From assembly GCA_041687115.1 (NCBI GenBank), contig JAWLCP010000004.1, positions 1 through 64,000 on the forward strand: DNA of 64,000 nucleotides. The letters run 5' to 3'. A program made the position numbers and the translations under genes. The notes under the pieces are model-generated. The model searched no databases. It had not been told where the DNA came from and saw only the letters and a list, made by a program, of their open reading frames with translations. Below, piece after piece: positions 53,544-63,073 of this stretch. This DNA is from SKLM01 sp041687115. GTDB lineage: Bacteria > Chloroflexota > Anaerolineae > B4-G1. How positions within the stretch are numbered: the stretch's first letter is position 1; every line of letters starts with the position of its first letter.

Positions 53544-55319
53544 GTGACGCTTGAGCAGGGAATCGTCTACGCCGTCATTCTCATGATCCTGATCTTACCC
53601 ATGCTCAGGCGCTTTCGCTATGATCTGATAGCCCTGTTCGGCGTGCTGCTGCTGGTGATCGTGGGCATCATCTCGGCGGACGACGCCTTTGGCGGCTACG
53701 GGCACGCCGCAGTGGTGACGGTGGCGGCCGTGCTGGTGTGCAGTCGGGGCCTGCAGAACTCGGGCGTCGTCGATCTTCTGGCCAGCTGGTTCTGCAACGT
53801 CGGGGAGAGCCTTGGTGTCCAACTCGCCGTCCTCTGCGGACTGGCCGGGCTGAGCTCGGGGTTCATGAACAACGTCGGCGCCCTGGCCATCTTCATGCCC
53901 GTCGCCATCCGCATGGCGCACGAGAGCGACCGCTCCCCTGCCCTCTACCTGATGCCGCTGGCCTTCAGTGCGCACTTCGGCGGGATGATGACCCTCATCG
54001 GCACGCCGCCCAACATCATCATCGCCACCTTGCGCGCGGAGTACGTAGGCGAGTCCTTCGGGATGTTCGACTTCGCTCCGCTGGGCCTGGGGGTCGCTTT
54101 CTTCAGCATCGCCTTCATCGCGCTGGTCGGGTGGCGCCTGATCCCCGAACGGAAAGGGGGGGTTTCAACGCGGAGCTTGTTCGAGATTGAGGACTACTTC
54201 AGCGAGGTGCGGGTCCCAGCTGATGCGAGACTGGCCGGCCAGCCCGTGCGGGAGCTGAAGGAGGTGACCGACGCCGACGTGCTGATCGTGGGGATCCTCC
54301 GTGGCGACGAGCGTCTGCCGGCACCCTCGGGTTTGGAGGTCATCCAGGGCGACGACATCTTGCTCGTGCGAGCCGATGCGGATAACCTGGGCCGGTTTAT
54401 CCAGGAGGCGCGACTGGGGCTGGCTGAATCGAAGGCCATCCATGAGGACGGGCTGCAATCCAGCGACATCGGCACGGTCGAGGCTGTGATCTCCCCCGAT
54501 TCAGTTCTGGCGGGGCAGACGGCGCGCGGGGTGGACCTGCGCTGGCGCTACGGCGTGAACCTGCTCGCCGTATCCCGCCGTGGCGCTCAGCTTCGGGCCC
54601 CGCTGGGCAGCATCCAGCTCCGGGTGGGCGACGTCGTCCTGCTGCAGATGCGGCGGGAGACCATGTGGGAAACGCTGGGGGCCCTCGGCTGTCTCCCATT
54701 GGCGATGCGCGGGATCAAGCTGGGGCGACCCCGGCGCATACTCCTCTCCACCGGCATCTTCGGCGCGGCCATGGTGACCGCCGCCACGGGACTCCTGCCT
54801 GTGCAGGTGACCATGACGCTGGCCGCCTGCGCCATGATCGTGGCCGGGCTCCTGACGCTGCACGAGGCCTACGAGAGCATCGATGGGCCCATCATCATCC
54901 TGTTGGGTGCCATGATTCCCCTCGGCGTGGCGATGGAGAATACCGGCGGCGCGGAGCTGATCGCCAACCAGATCCTGAGGTTGTCTCAGCTTCTGTCTCC
55001 GGTGGGCACGCTGGTCATTCTACTGCTCGTCACCATGTTCCTCTCGGACGTGGTCAAGAATGCGGCAGTGGTGGTTCTCATGGGGCCCATCGCGCTGAGC
55101 GTGGCCGAAGGGTTGGGGGCCTCGCCCGACCCCTTTCTGGTGGCGGTCGCCATCGCCGGTTCGTGCGCCTTCCTTACCCCCATCGGCCACCAGTCGAACG
55201 TGATGGTGTTGGAACCGGGCGGCTATCAGTTCGGCGACTACTGGCGCTTGGGACTCCCTCTGGAGTTCATCATCGTCGCCGTGTCCGTGCCGCTGCTCCT
55301 CATGCTGTGGCCGCTGTAG
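53544..55319 (+). CDS. SLC13/DASS-type transporter with two TrkA-C domains
   Basis: A 591-aa membrane protein. The first half-transporter (residues 1-195; SGFMNNVGALAIFMPVAI, GGMMTLIGTPPNIIIA) is followed by two TrkA-C (RCK_C) domains (about 205-285 and 295-375), then the second half with MFLSDVVKNAAVVVLMGPIA and CAFLTPIGHQSNVMV. The SNT-like motifs are in GTPPN and NAA. The family moves dicarboxylates, sulfate or other divalent anions with Na+. GTG 53544 has GGAGGT four bases upstream; GTG 53526 is in frame but overlaps that site. Confidence 0.92.
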   Translation: MTLEQGIVYAVILMILILPMLRRFRYDLIALFGVLLLVIVGIISADDAFGGYGHAAVVTVAAVLVCSRGLQNSGVVDLLASWFCNVGESLGVQLAVLCGLAGLSSGFMNNVGALAIFMPVAIRMAHESDRSPALYLMPLAFSAHFGGMMTLIGTPPNIIIATLRAEYVGESFGMFDFAPLGLGVAFFSIAFIALVGWRLIPERKGGVSTRSLFEIEDYFSEVRVPADARLAGQPVRELKEVTDADVLIVGILRGDERLPAPSGLEVIQGDDILLVRADADNLGRFIQEARLGLAESKAIHEDGLQSSDIGTVEAVISPDSVLAGQTARGVDLRWRYGVNLLAVSRRGAQLRAPLGSIQLRVGDVVLLQMRRETMWETLGALGCLPLAMRGIKLGRPRRILLSTGIFGAAMVTAATGLLPVQVTMTLAACAMIVAGLLTLHEAYESIDGPIIILLGAMIPLGVAMENTGGAELIANQILRLSQLLSPVGTLVILLLVTMFLSDVVKNAAVVVLMGPIALSVAEGLGASPDPFLVAVAIAGSCAFLTPIGHQSNVMVLEPGGYQFGDYWRLGLPLEFIIVAVSVPLLLMLWPL

Positions 55320-55380
55320 CATCCACCCGAAATCAAGCCCCTCGCGTTCAACGTGGAGCCGCAGGCCGGCCGGCGGTGGG

Positions 55381-55408
55381 TTGCATTCCCACGCTTTCCG
55401 GTTATAAA
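55381..55408 (+). promoter_or_regulatory. Predicted promoter of the heterodimeric ABC exporter
   Basis: TTGCAT (55381-55386), 16-bp spacer, TATAAA (55403-55408), 32 bases before the first start codon. Confidence 0.55.
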
Positions 55409-55439
55409 GGGGGTAACCAACCGGCCTAGGAGAGTGTGA

Positions 55440-57185
55440 ATGAAACCGTTGATTCGAATGGGCCGCTTCGTACGGCCCTACTGGAAGTCCGTCGTTCTAT
55501 CGATGGTCCTTCTGGTCGGCGTCGTGGCGGCCGATCTGTTGATCCCGCGTCTCACGCAGCGCGTGATCGACGAAGGGATTGCCCAGCGCGACATCGGCAA
55601 CATCGTGCGCACCGCGCTGTTGATGCTGGGAGTGGCCCTGCTGAGCGCCCTTTTCGCGGTGGCAAACACGGTGCTGTCCGTGCGGACCGGGCTCAGGACG
55701 GGGGCCGATCTGCGCAGCGCCATCGTCCGCAAGGTGCAGACGTTCTCGTTCGGCGACCTGGACGATTTCCAGACCGGTGAGTTGATCGTCCGCTCGACCA
55801 GCGATGTGCGAATGGTGGAGATGGTGGTGCAGATGAGCATGCGGATCATGGCCCGCGCTCCGCTCTGGGCCCTGGGCAGTATGGCCATGCTGGTGCTCAC
55901 CAGCCCGCAGCTCACCCTTATCATGGGAGCACTCGTGCCCGTGATCGCCGTCTTCGTGTGGTTGTTCCTGACCAAAGCCCGCCCCCTCTTCCTCGCCGTG
56001 CAGGAGAAGCTCGACCGTCTCAACCAGGTGCTTCAGGAGAACCTGGCCGGGGTGCGCGTGGTGAAGGCATTCGTGCGCGAAGGCTACGAGATTGACCGCT
56101 TTGGGCGAGCCAACCGCGACCTTCTCGACCAGACTCTGCACGTCATGCGAGTCCTGGCCCTCGTCATCCCCACCATGTTTCTCCTCGTCAACCTGGGCGT
56201 GGTTGGCGTGGTCTGGTTTGGGGGGATCTCCACCATTCAGGGCACCTTCACCGTCGGTCAGCTGGTGGCGGCGGTCAACTACATGCTCTACGCCCTCTTC
56301 CCGATGATGATGCTGGGCATGATGGTCATGCCGATCTCGTCCGCCAGCGCGTCGGCGGGGAGGATATGGGAGGTGCTGGACACGGAGCCGGAGGTGAAGC
56401 CCGCAGCCGACACCGTCTCATTGGACCGCATTGGGGGACGGGTCGTGTTTGAGGACGTCTGCTTCAGCTACGACGGCGACTGCGGTGAGATGGTGTTGAA
56501 GGACGTCGACCTGACTGCGGAACCTGGCCAGACGGTGGCCCTCTTGGGCGCCACGGGCGCCGGGAAGTCGACCCTGGTCCACCTCATCCCTCGCTTCTAC
56601 GACGCGGACCGGGGGCGGGTGATGGTGGACGGGGTGGACGTGCGGGAGCTGCCCCTCCACCAGCTGCGCACCCACGTGGGCGTCGCGCTGCAGGAGCCGG
56701 TGCTGTTCACCGGCACCATCCGCGACAACATCCGCTACGGGCGCCCCGACGCTCTGGAGAGTGAGGTGATCGAGGCGGCGAAGGCGGCTCAGGCGCACGA
56801 TTTCATCACCTCCTTCCCGGACGGGTACGACACCGAGGTGGGACAGCGCGGCGTGAACCTGTCGGGTGGGCAGAAGCAGCGCATCGCCATCGCCCGGGCG
56901 CTCCTCGTCCATCCAGAGGTGCTGATCCTGGATGCCAGCACGTCGAACGTCGACGTGAAGACCGAGATCGAGATCGAGAGCGCGCTGGAGCAGCTGATGG
57001 ACGGTGCAACCACGTTCGTGATCGCACAGCGGGTCAGCTCGGTGCTGACCGCAGACAAGATCGTCGTCCTCGAGCGCGGTGAGGTGGTCGCGGTAGGGAC
57101 GCACGAGGAGCTTATGGAATCGAGCGAGATCTATCAGGAGATCTACCGCTCCCAGTTGGGAGACGGAGGAGTGGCCAGTGGCTGA
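55440..57185 (+). CDS. ABC exporter half-transporter, degenerate ATPase site
   Basis: A 581-aa half-transporter: six helices (15-300) and a nucleotide-binding domain. Walker A GATGAGKST and signature LSGGQKQRIA are normal, but Walker B ends in LILDASTS, so the catalytic Glu is Ala, and the H-loop reads IAQRVSS with Gln instead of His. This is the pattern of the degenerate subunit in heterodimeric exporters (YheI, TM287). The downstream subunit has the complementary residues. It should form one exporter with 57178, hydrolysing ATP mainly at one site. The genes overlap by eight bases. Confidence 0.94.
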   Translation: MKPLIRMGRFVRPYWKSVVLSMVLLVGVVAADLLIPRLTQRVIDEGIAQRDIGNIVRTALLMLGVALLSALFAVANTVLSVRTGLRTGADLRSAIVRKVQTFSFGDLDDFQTGELIVRSTSDVRMVEMVVQMSMRIMARAPLWALGSMAMLVLTSPQLTLIMGALVPVIAVFVWLFLTKARPLFLAVQEKLDRLNQVLQENLAGVRVVKAFVREGYEIDRFGRANRDLLDQTLHVMRVLALVIPTMFLLVNLGVVGVVWFGGISTIQGTFTVGQLVAAVNYMLYALFPMMMLGMMVMPISSASASAGRIWEVLDTEPEVKPAADTVSLDRIGGRVVFEDVCFSYDGDCGEMVLKDVDLTAEPGQTVALLGATGAGKSTLVHLIPRFYDADRGRVMVDGVDVRELPLHQLRTHVGVALQEPVLFTGTIRDNIRYGRPDALESEVIEAAKAAQAHDFITSFPDGYDTEVGQRGVNLSGGQKQRIAIARALLVHPEVLILDASTSNVDVKTEIEIESALEQLMDGATTFVIAQRVSSVLTADKIVVLERGEVVAVGTHEELMESSEIYQEIYRSQLGDGGVASG

Positions 57186-59034
57186 GGCGAGAAAGGAGCG
57201 AGAGCGACGAGAAGGTCCGGGCCCAGGACACGGCCCAGGGAGGGGCGGGGCGCGCATCGAGCGGGCGGAGGACGTCGGGGGCACCTTAGGACGGCTACTG
57301 GCGGCCTTTCGACCCTACACCCTGAGGCTGATCGTCGTCTTCTTCCTGGTGATCGTCAGCACGGCGCTCAACCTGGTAGCCCCGTTCTTCATGGGGCTGG
57401 CCATCGACCGTTTCATCGGCGCGGGGGACGCGGGCGGCCTGCGGCGCATGGTGGTGCTGATGCTGGGAGCGTACCTGGGCGCCTGGCTGGCCCAGGGAGG
57501 GCAGTCCTTGCTCATGGCGACGATCTCCCAGCAGCTGCTGCGGGACCTGCGGGAGCGCCTGTTCGTCCATCTCCAGAGCCTGTCGCTCAGTTTCTTCGAC
57601 CGCCATCCCCACGGCGAGCTGATGAGCCGTCTGACGAACGACCTGGACGTCCTGAATCGCGTCCTCTCGCAGCAGGTGACCCAGACGGTCTCCGGGCTGC
57701 TCACGCTGGTCGGAATCCTGGTGATGATGTTCGCCATCAACTTCTGGCTGGCGTTGGGCTCCATGATCGTGTTTCCCTTCATGCTCTGGTTCGTGGGCTG
57801 GGTGGGCCAGCGCACGCGGAGCGGATTCCGGGACTACCAGCGGCGCATCGGGCAGCTGAACGGGCAGTTGGAGGAGATGTTCAGCGGGCAGCGCGTCATC
57901 ATCGCCTACGGTCAGGAGGCCCGCGCGTTGGCCGACTTCGACCGGGCGAACGAGGTGGTGCGGGATGTGGGCACTCGTGCTCAGACCTTAGCCATGCTCG
58001 TCGCGCCCCTGATGGGCATTCTGAGCAACGCGAACATCGCCATCCTGGCCGGACTGGGCGGGTGGATGGTGCTGGAGGGCCTGGCCACCGTGGGCACCAT
58101 CGCCACCTTCTACAACTACTCCCGCCGCTTCGCCGCACCGCTGCGGCAGCTGGGCGACCTCTACAACCAGCTCCAGTCGGCTCTCGCCGGTGCCGAGCGC
58201 GTCTTCCAGATCCTCGACGAGGAGCCGGACATGCCCGACGCACCGGATGCGGTGGAGCTTGAGGAGGTCGACGGCGAGGTCGTGTTCGACCACGTCGACT
58301 TCGGCTACGAGCCCGGCGTCCCGGTCATCAAGGACGTCAGCCTGGAGGCGTGGCCGGGCCGGACCTTCGCCCTCGTCGGGCCGACGGGAGCCGGCAAGAC
58401 CACGATGGTCAGCCTGTTGACGCGCTTCTACGACGTCGATGCTGGATCGATCTCCATCGACGGGGTCGACATCCGCGACGTGATCAAGGAGAGCCTGCGC
58501 CGGCAGCTGGGCATCGTACTGCAGGACACGTTCCTGTTCTCCGAGTCGGTCATGGAGAACATCCGCTACGGACGGCTCGACGCGACGGACGAGGAGGTGA
58601 TCGCCGCGACGGAGCTGGCGAACGCCGATCAGTTCATCCGCCGTCTTCCGGAGGGGTACGACACGAAGCTGACGGAGCGGGGGGGGAACCTGAGCCAGGG
58701 GCAGCGACAGCTGCTCGCCATTGCCCGCGCGATCCTGGCCGACCCGAGGATCCTCGTCCTCGACGAGGCGACCAGCAGCGTCGACACGCGGACCGAGATG
58801 CGCATCCAGGAGGCGCTGCTGCGGCTGATGGAGGGGCGGACGAGCTTCGTCATCGCCCACCGCCTCAGCACCATCCGGGATGCCGATCGCATCCTCGTGG
58901 TGCGGGACGGCCGCATCGTGGAGCGTGGGAACCACGAGGAGCTGCTGGCCCGGCGCGGCTTCTACCACGACCTGTACACCAGCCAGTTCAAGGGGCGCGA
59001 GATCCCGGAGGGAACGGTCGCCGCCGTCCGCTGA
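57178..59034 (+). CDS. ABC exporter half-transporter, catalytic subunit
   Basis: A 618-aa half-transporter. A polar, Gly/Pro/Arg-rich N-terminus (1-38) precedes six helices and the ATPase domain: Walker A GPTGAGKTT, Q-loop LQDTFLF, signature LSQGQRQLLA, Walker B LVLDEATS with catalytic Glu, H-loop IAHRLST. LSQGQRQ and intact Glu/His mark it as the partner of the degenerate subunit at 55440 (as in YheH, TM288). GTG 57178 lies inside the end of the previous gene with GGAGGA upstream. Substrate unknown; lipids or hydrophobic drugs are usual. Confidence 0.95.
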   Translation: MAEARKERERREGPGPGHGPGRGGARIERAEDVGGTLGRLLAAFRPYTLRLIVVFFLVIVSTALNLVAPFFMGLAIDRFIGAGDAGGLRRMVVLMLGAYLGAWLAQGGQSLLMATISQQLLRDLRERLFVHLQSLSLSFFDRHPHGELMSRLTNDLDVLNRVLSQQVTQTVSGLLTLVGILVMMFAINFWLALGSMIVFPFMLWFVGWVGQRTRSGFRDYQRRIGQLNGQLEEMFSGQRVIIAYGQEARALADFDRANEVVRDVGTRAQTLAMLVAPLMGILSNANIAILAGLGGWMVLEGLATVGTIATFYNYSRRFAAPLRQLGDLYNQLQSALAGAERVFQILDEEPDMPDAPDAVELEEVDGEVVFDHVDFGYEPGVPVIKDVSLEAWPGRTFALVGPTGAGKTTMVSLLTRFYDVDAGSISIDGVDIRDVIKESLRRQLGIVLQDTFLFSESVMENIRYGRLDATDEEVIAATELANADQFIRRLPEGYDTKLTERGGNLSQGQRQLLAIARAILADPRILVLDEATSSVDTRTEMRIQEALLRLMEGRTSFVIAHRLSTIRDADRILVVRDGRIVERGNHEELLARRGFYHDLYTSQFKGREIPEGTVAAVR

Positions 59035-59105
59035 GGGAGCAGCTGGATCTGATCGGCTGCAGCCTGGGATTGACGGGGCTCGGTCGTTGAGAGAGCCGTG
59101 GGTCG

Positions 59106-62100
59106 TCAGGTGGGACCGTGGACGTCGTCGAGCTCCTCCTCCACCACCTCCTCCAGCGGGCGAGACTGGGCGCGGGCCTTTATGGTGGTCACCTGGCCCT
59201 CGGGCAGCGTGGCCGCGATCTCCGCGAACAGGTTGGCGGTCTGCTCCTCCACCGCCTGGCTGATGGCGGACTGACCCAGGGCGAAGGCAACCAGAGCCAG
59301 CGCTCGTCCCGCGTTCCCCCCATCGGCCCACAGACGGGCGAGGCCCACCAGCGTCTTCAGAACGGTGGGGATGGCGCTGGCGTCCCGGGCGATCTCCAGG
59401 GCCTCGCGGAAGCTCTCCCAGGCCCGGTCCCGTTGGCCCAGACGGTAGCAGGCTTGTGCGAGGTTTGCCAGCGTGTTGGCCAGCCCTGCTCGAACGCCCA
59501 CCTGCCGATAGAGTTCGACGCTATCGCGACAGAGGCGTTCCGCGCTCACGTAATCGGCCTGCTCCATGGCGATATACCCGAGATTGTTCAACGTGATCGC
59601 CACACCCCAGGTGTCGCCTAGCTCTCGGTAGACCGACGACGCCTCACGCATCCAGCGCCTGGCCGCCTCTGGATCTCCCAGTCGGAACGCCGCGTGACCG
59701 AGATGCGTGAACGCGTTGGCCGTGCCCACCCTGTAGCCGACCTCCTGGCAGATCTTCAAAGAGGCTTGTAGGACCTCCTGGGCCTCAGCGTATTCACCCA
59801 GAGTGCACTGCACCAACGCGAGGTTGTTCAGTGCGGAGGCGATGCCCTGGCGATCGCCGATCTGTCGGCGGAGCCTCAGGCTTTCCTGACACTGTGCTTT
59901 GGCCTCGTCGAAGGCACCCCGGCGGCGCGAGACCAGACAAAGGTTCCCGAGGGTGACCGCCATTCCCCATAGATCCCCGTATTCTCGGTAGAGATCCAGA
60001 CTGCGGCCAAAATAGGCCTCGGCCTGAGTATAGTCGCCCCGAATGTGCGCCATATACCCGAGGCCGTGCAGCGGGAGCGCCATCTCGCGCCGGGCCCCCA
60101 GGCGTTCGAAGACGGACAGGCTGCCCTCGAACAGCTGCTGGGCCTGATCGGCGTGCTGCGTGAACTCGCAGCACTTCCCCTGCCGCGCCAGCAACTGTCC
60201 CCAGAGCCGCTGTTCGTCTGGAGTCAGGTCCTCGAGCGTCGCCTCCCGTGGAAGCAGGGCAGCGGCCGCCCCGGCGAACGTCTGCGTACCCTCTTGATAC
60301 CAGCCCTGCATGCGGTAGAAAACGTACAGGGCCTCCAACGATCTCCCCACCACGTCCATCGCCGCCCCGTCTCCCAATCCACGAGTCAGGCGATCGACGG
60401 CCCAGCGCCAGCCTGCTCGCACGTTGTCGATCTCGGCCCGGATGGCGTTCACCGCCTCTCGCTGGTGTGCTCCCTTCAGCGCCGGCTCCTGGGCCTCAAG
60501 AAAGGCCGCGTAATGGTCAGCGTGCCGCGCTCGCGCCTCCGCCTGCTGCTCGCGGTCCTCATGCAGCTTCTCGGCGGCGTACTGCCGCAAGAGCTCGTGC
60601 ACGTGGTAGCGCCCATCAGACGCCCGCACCAGGAGCGACTTGCCGACCAGAGCGGACAGCNNNNNNNNNNNNNNNNNNNNNNNNNNNNNNNNNNNNNNNN
60701 NNNNNNNNNNNNNNNNNNNNNNNNNNNNNNNNNNNNNNNNNNNNNNNNNNNNNNNNNNNNTGCAGCTTCTCGGCGGCGTACTGCCGCAAGAGCTCGTGCA
60801 CGTGGTAGCGCCCATCAGACGCCCGCACCAGGAGCGACTTGCCGACCAGAGCGGACAGCGTGGGCACGGATGCTCCCACCACCGCCTCCGCCGCCCGGGC
60901 GCGGAATCCACCCCGGAACACAGAGAGCTTCTTGAAGACCGCGCGCTCCTGGTCCGAGAGTAGATTCCACGAGTGCTCGAAGGTCGCCCGGATGCTCCGC
61001 TGGCGGTCGGGCACGTTCCGCAGAGAGGTGGTGAGGACGTCAATATTGCGCTCGATCTGGCGCTCGATCTGGTCGCAGGACCGCGAGGCAGCTGACGCTG
61101 CGGCCAGCTCGATGGCCAGGGGCATCCCCTCCACCAGCCGACAGATGCGTCCCACTGGAGCCACGTTGGCGTCCGACAGCGAGAAATGGCGATCGACCTG
61201 CTCCGCCCGCCGCTGGAATAGCTCGACCGCGTCATACGACTTGACGCTCCACGTCTTGCCGCCTGACGGGGCTTCGTCTGTGGTGGCCTCCGGATACGTC
61301 AGTCCACCGACGGCGTAGACCCATTCCTCGCGCAGACTGAGCCGCTCCCTGGACGTGACGAGCATGACGACCCGGGGCGCGCACCGGAGCAGGTCGATCA
61401 GCCAGTCTACGCCGTCCAGGAGATGTTCCATCGTATCCAGGACCAGCAGCAGAGATTTCTCGCGCACGTAGTCCAGCAGCTGACGGGCCGGGTCCTCGCG
61501 TCCGTGGAAGGAGAAGCCCAGGGCATCCGCCACCGCCAGCACCAGCGTGTCGGGCGAATCGACGGCAGCGAGGTAAACGAATGCCACCCCGTCCTCGAAG
61601 GCGCCGACGTGCTCGGCCGCCGCCTCCAGCGCGAGGCGGGTCTTACCGATCCCTCCTGGGCCAACCAGGGTCAGGAGCCGGCACTCGGGATCAGCCAGCC
61701 GGGTGGCGAGGTCGCTCAACTCCTCCTCGCGTCCGACGAAAGGGGTCGGGGGCGGCGGCAGGTTACTGAAGGGTGCCTTCGGATGCAGCGCCGCGCCCGC
61801 CTGAATCCGATCGTGTAGGGCCACCGTCTTGGGGCTCGGCTCGACAGCCAGCTCCTCGGCCAACACCTGCCTGACGACCTTGTACTGGGCCAGCGCCGCG
61901 CTGCATTGCCCATCCAGTGCCAGCAGACGCATGAGCTGGCGGTGCGCTCTCTCGTGCCAGGGCTCCAAGTCCACCAGGCGCTGGGCGTACTGGCGCGCCT
62001 CGGCGTACTCCGTACGCCTTTCGTGATAGCGGGAGAGGTGGAATAGCGCCTCCGCGGCGTGGCGGTGGAACCACTCCCGGTGGAGGGAGGCCCACTCCTC

Positions 62101-62571
62101 AAAGGCAGTGCTGTCGCTCAGGAAGAACTGGGCCAGGAACTCCCCCTGGTAGAGCTTGGCCATCTGAGCCATCCGCCGCATGCACGGCACGCAGGCATCC
62201 GGGCGGCGGTGGCCATGGCGCCGGGACGTCTCCGCCAACTCTGCAAACGCGGCGACGTCCAACCAATGATCGCTATCGGCGTCGAACTGAATCGTCAGAC
62301 GGTCCACGCGGAGGAACGGGGAGTCTGACCGGTCATCGCCGATGGCCTGGCGCAGGTAGGAGAGGGTCTGCCGCAGGTTGTGACGAGCCTTGCGCTGGGG
62401 TTGCTCCGGCCACAACAGGCCCGCCAACTCGTCCCGTCGATGGGATTCGTGCGCTTCGACGGCCAGGTAAACCAGCAGGGCGCGGGCCTTGTCGGTGGCA
62501 AAATCGGTGATCGGCGCGCGGTCCAGGGTTACCTGCAGAGCGCCGAACAGAGAAATCGTCAATCGCGGCAT
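59106..62571 (-). CDS. BTAD/NB-ARC/TPR transcriptional activator (SARP-like), interrupted by assembly gap
   Basis: A large activator, about 1088 aa after removing the gap artefact. Order from the N-terminus: OmpR-type winged helix (1-95; LLVYLAVEAHESHRRDELAGLLW, LRQTLSYLRQAIG), BTAD (100-250), NB-ARC ATPase (about 275-560; Walker A GPGGIGKTRLALE, Walker B-like LLLVLDTMEHL), then TPR repeats (about 640-1050; GDYTQAEAYFGRSLDLYRE, LGEYAEAQEVLQASLKI and others). The 100-N gap splits the frame, but the same 99 bases lie on both sides; joining them removes 199 bases and brings both halves into one frame. Such proteins act as STAND-type regulators that oligomerise on ATP and ligand binding. Start at 62571 is chosen by the MPRLTISLFG family start. 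Confidence 0.88.
60562..60859. repeat. 99-bp direct repeat flanking the assembly gap
   Basis: Bases 60562-60660 and 60761-60859 are identical over 99 bases with exactly 100 N between. This is the signature of two contigs that overlap by an assembly k-mer but were scaffolded with a fixed gap. It is not a biological duplication. Confidence 0.9.
60661..60760. other. Assembly gap (100 N)
   Basis: One hundred undetermined bases inside the BTAD regulator gene. Frame analysis indicates that the true sequence has no extra bases here. Confidence 0.98.
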
Positions 62572-62631
62572 ATTTGGCAGTCTTATCCTGTAAACGAGAG
62601 GGTCGAGCGGATTATACCCCAGGTGGCGGGG

Positions 62632-62669
62632 AAAGGCGAATGCCCCCCCTGGGCAGGGCAATCGCCTTT
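62632..62669. promoter_or_regulatory. 14-bp dyad between the divergent BTAD regulator and small protein genes
   Basis: AAAGGCGAATGCCC (62632-62645) and GGGCAATCGCCTTT (62656-62669) pair over 14 positions with one mismatch. It lies 61-98 bases before the regulator start. A CCCAGGTGGC decamer also occurs on either side (near 62618 and 62693). It may be the operator for autoregulation. Confidence 0.4.
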
Positions 62670-62754
62670 CACGAGCTCGCTCCTGCCTCTTCCCAGGTGG
62701 CCGACCAACCCCTCTGACGGTTTTATGACGATCGGATGATAGACTGACGTGGCG

Positions 62755-62973
62755 ATGGACAAAGGCTACCGCTCCTACCTCTTGCGCCTTTGGCAGACCA
62801 GTGACGACGGGGAACTGATCTGGCGAGCCCTGCTGGAGACCCCAGGGACACGGAAACGGTACGGATTTGCCAACCTGAAAGACCTATTCGACTTCTTGGA
62901 GGCTCAGACCGCACCGCCGCTCTCGAAGGACGGTCAGGCTCAGTCCCCCGGCGGCCAACAGGGAAGGAGGTGA
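62755..62973 (+). CDS. Small conserved protein next to a BTAD regulator
   Basis: A 72-aa soluble protein: KGYRSYLLRLWQTSDDGELIW, then RALLETPGTRKRYGFANL and KDLFDFLEAQT. From experience with Chloroflexota genomes, this short family ('GYRSYLLRLW...GF..L..LF.FLE') is often encoded beside BTAD/TPR activators, as here, where it is divergent from one. ATG 62755 is used; GTG 62749 is possible. Role unknown, perhaps a partner or target of the activator. Confidence 0.7.
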   Translation: MDKGYRSYLLRLWQTSDDGELIWRALLETPGTRKRYGFANLKDLFDFLEAQTAPPLSKDGQAQSPGGQQGRR

Positions 62974-63073
62974 TCGACCGCATTTGTCTCGACGCAGCGC
63001 TCTCATGGATGCGCAATCGCCGCCCGCAGGAATGTGGCGGTGTTTAGACTCTCGAATCTCAGGAGGTACGAAG

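Noticed and set aside
57988..59331. 447-codon minus-strand ORF spanning the ABC exporter end
   Set aside because: Antisense to the catalytic ABC subunit; no domain found.
60562..60859. Tandem duplication inside the BTAD regulator
   Set aside because: Exactly 99 identical bases on both sides of exactly 100 N is a scaffolding artefact.
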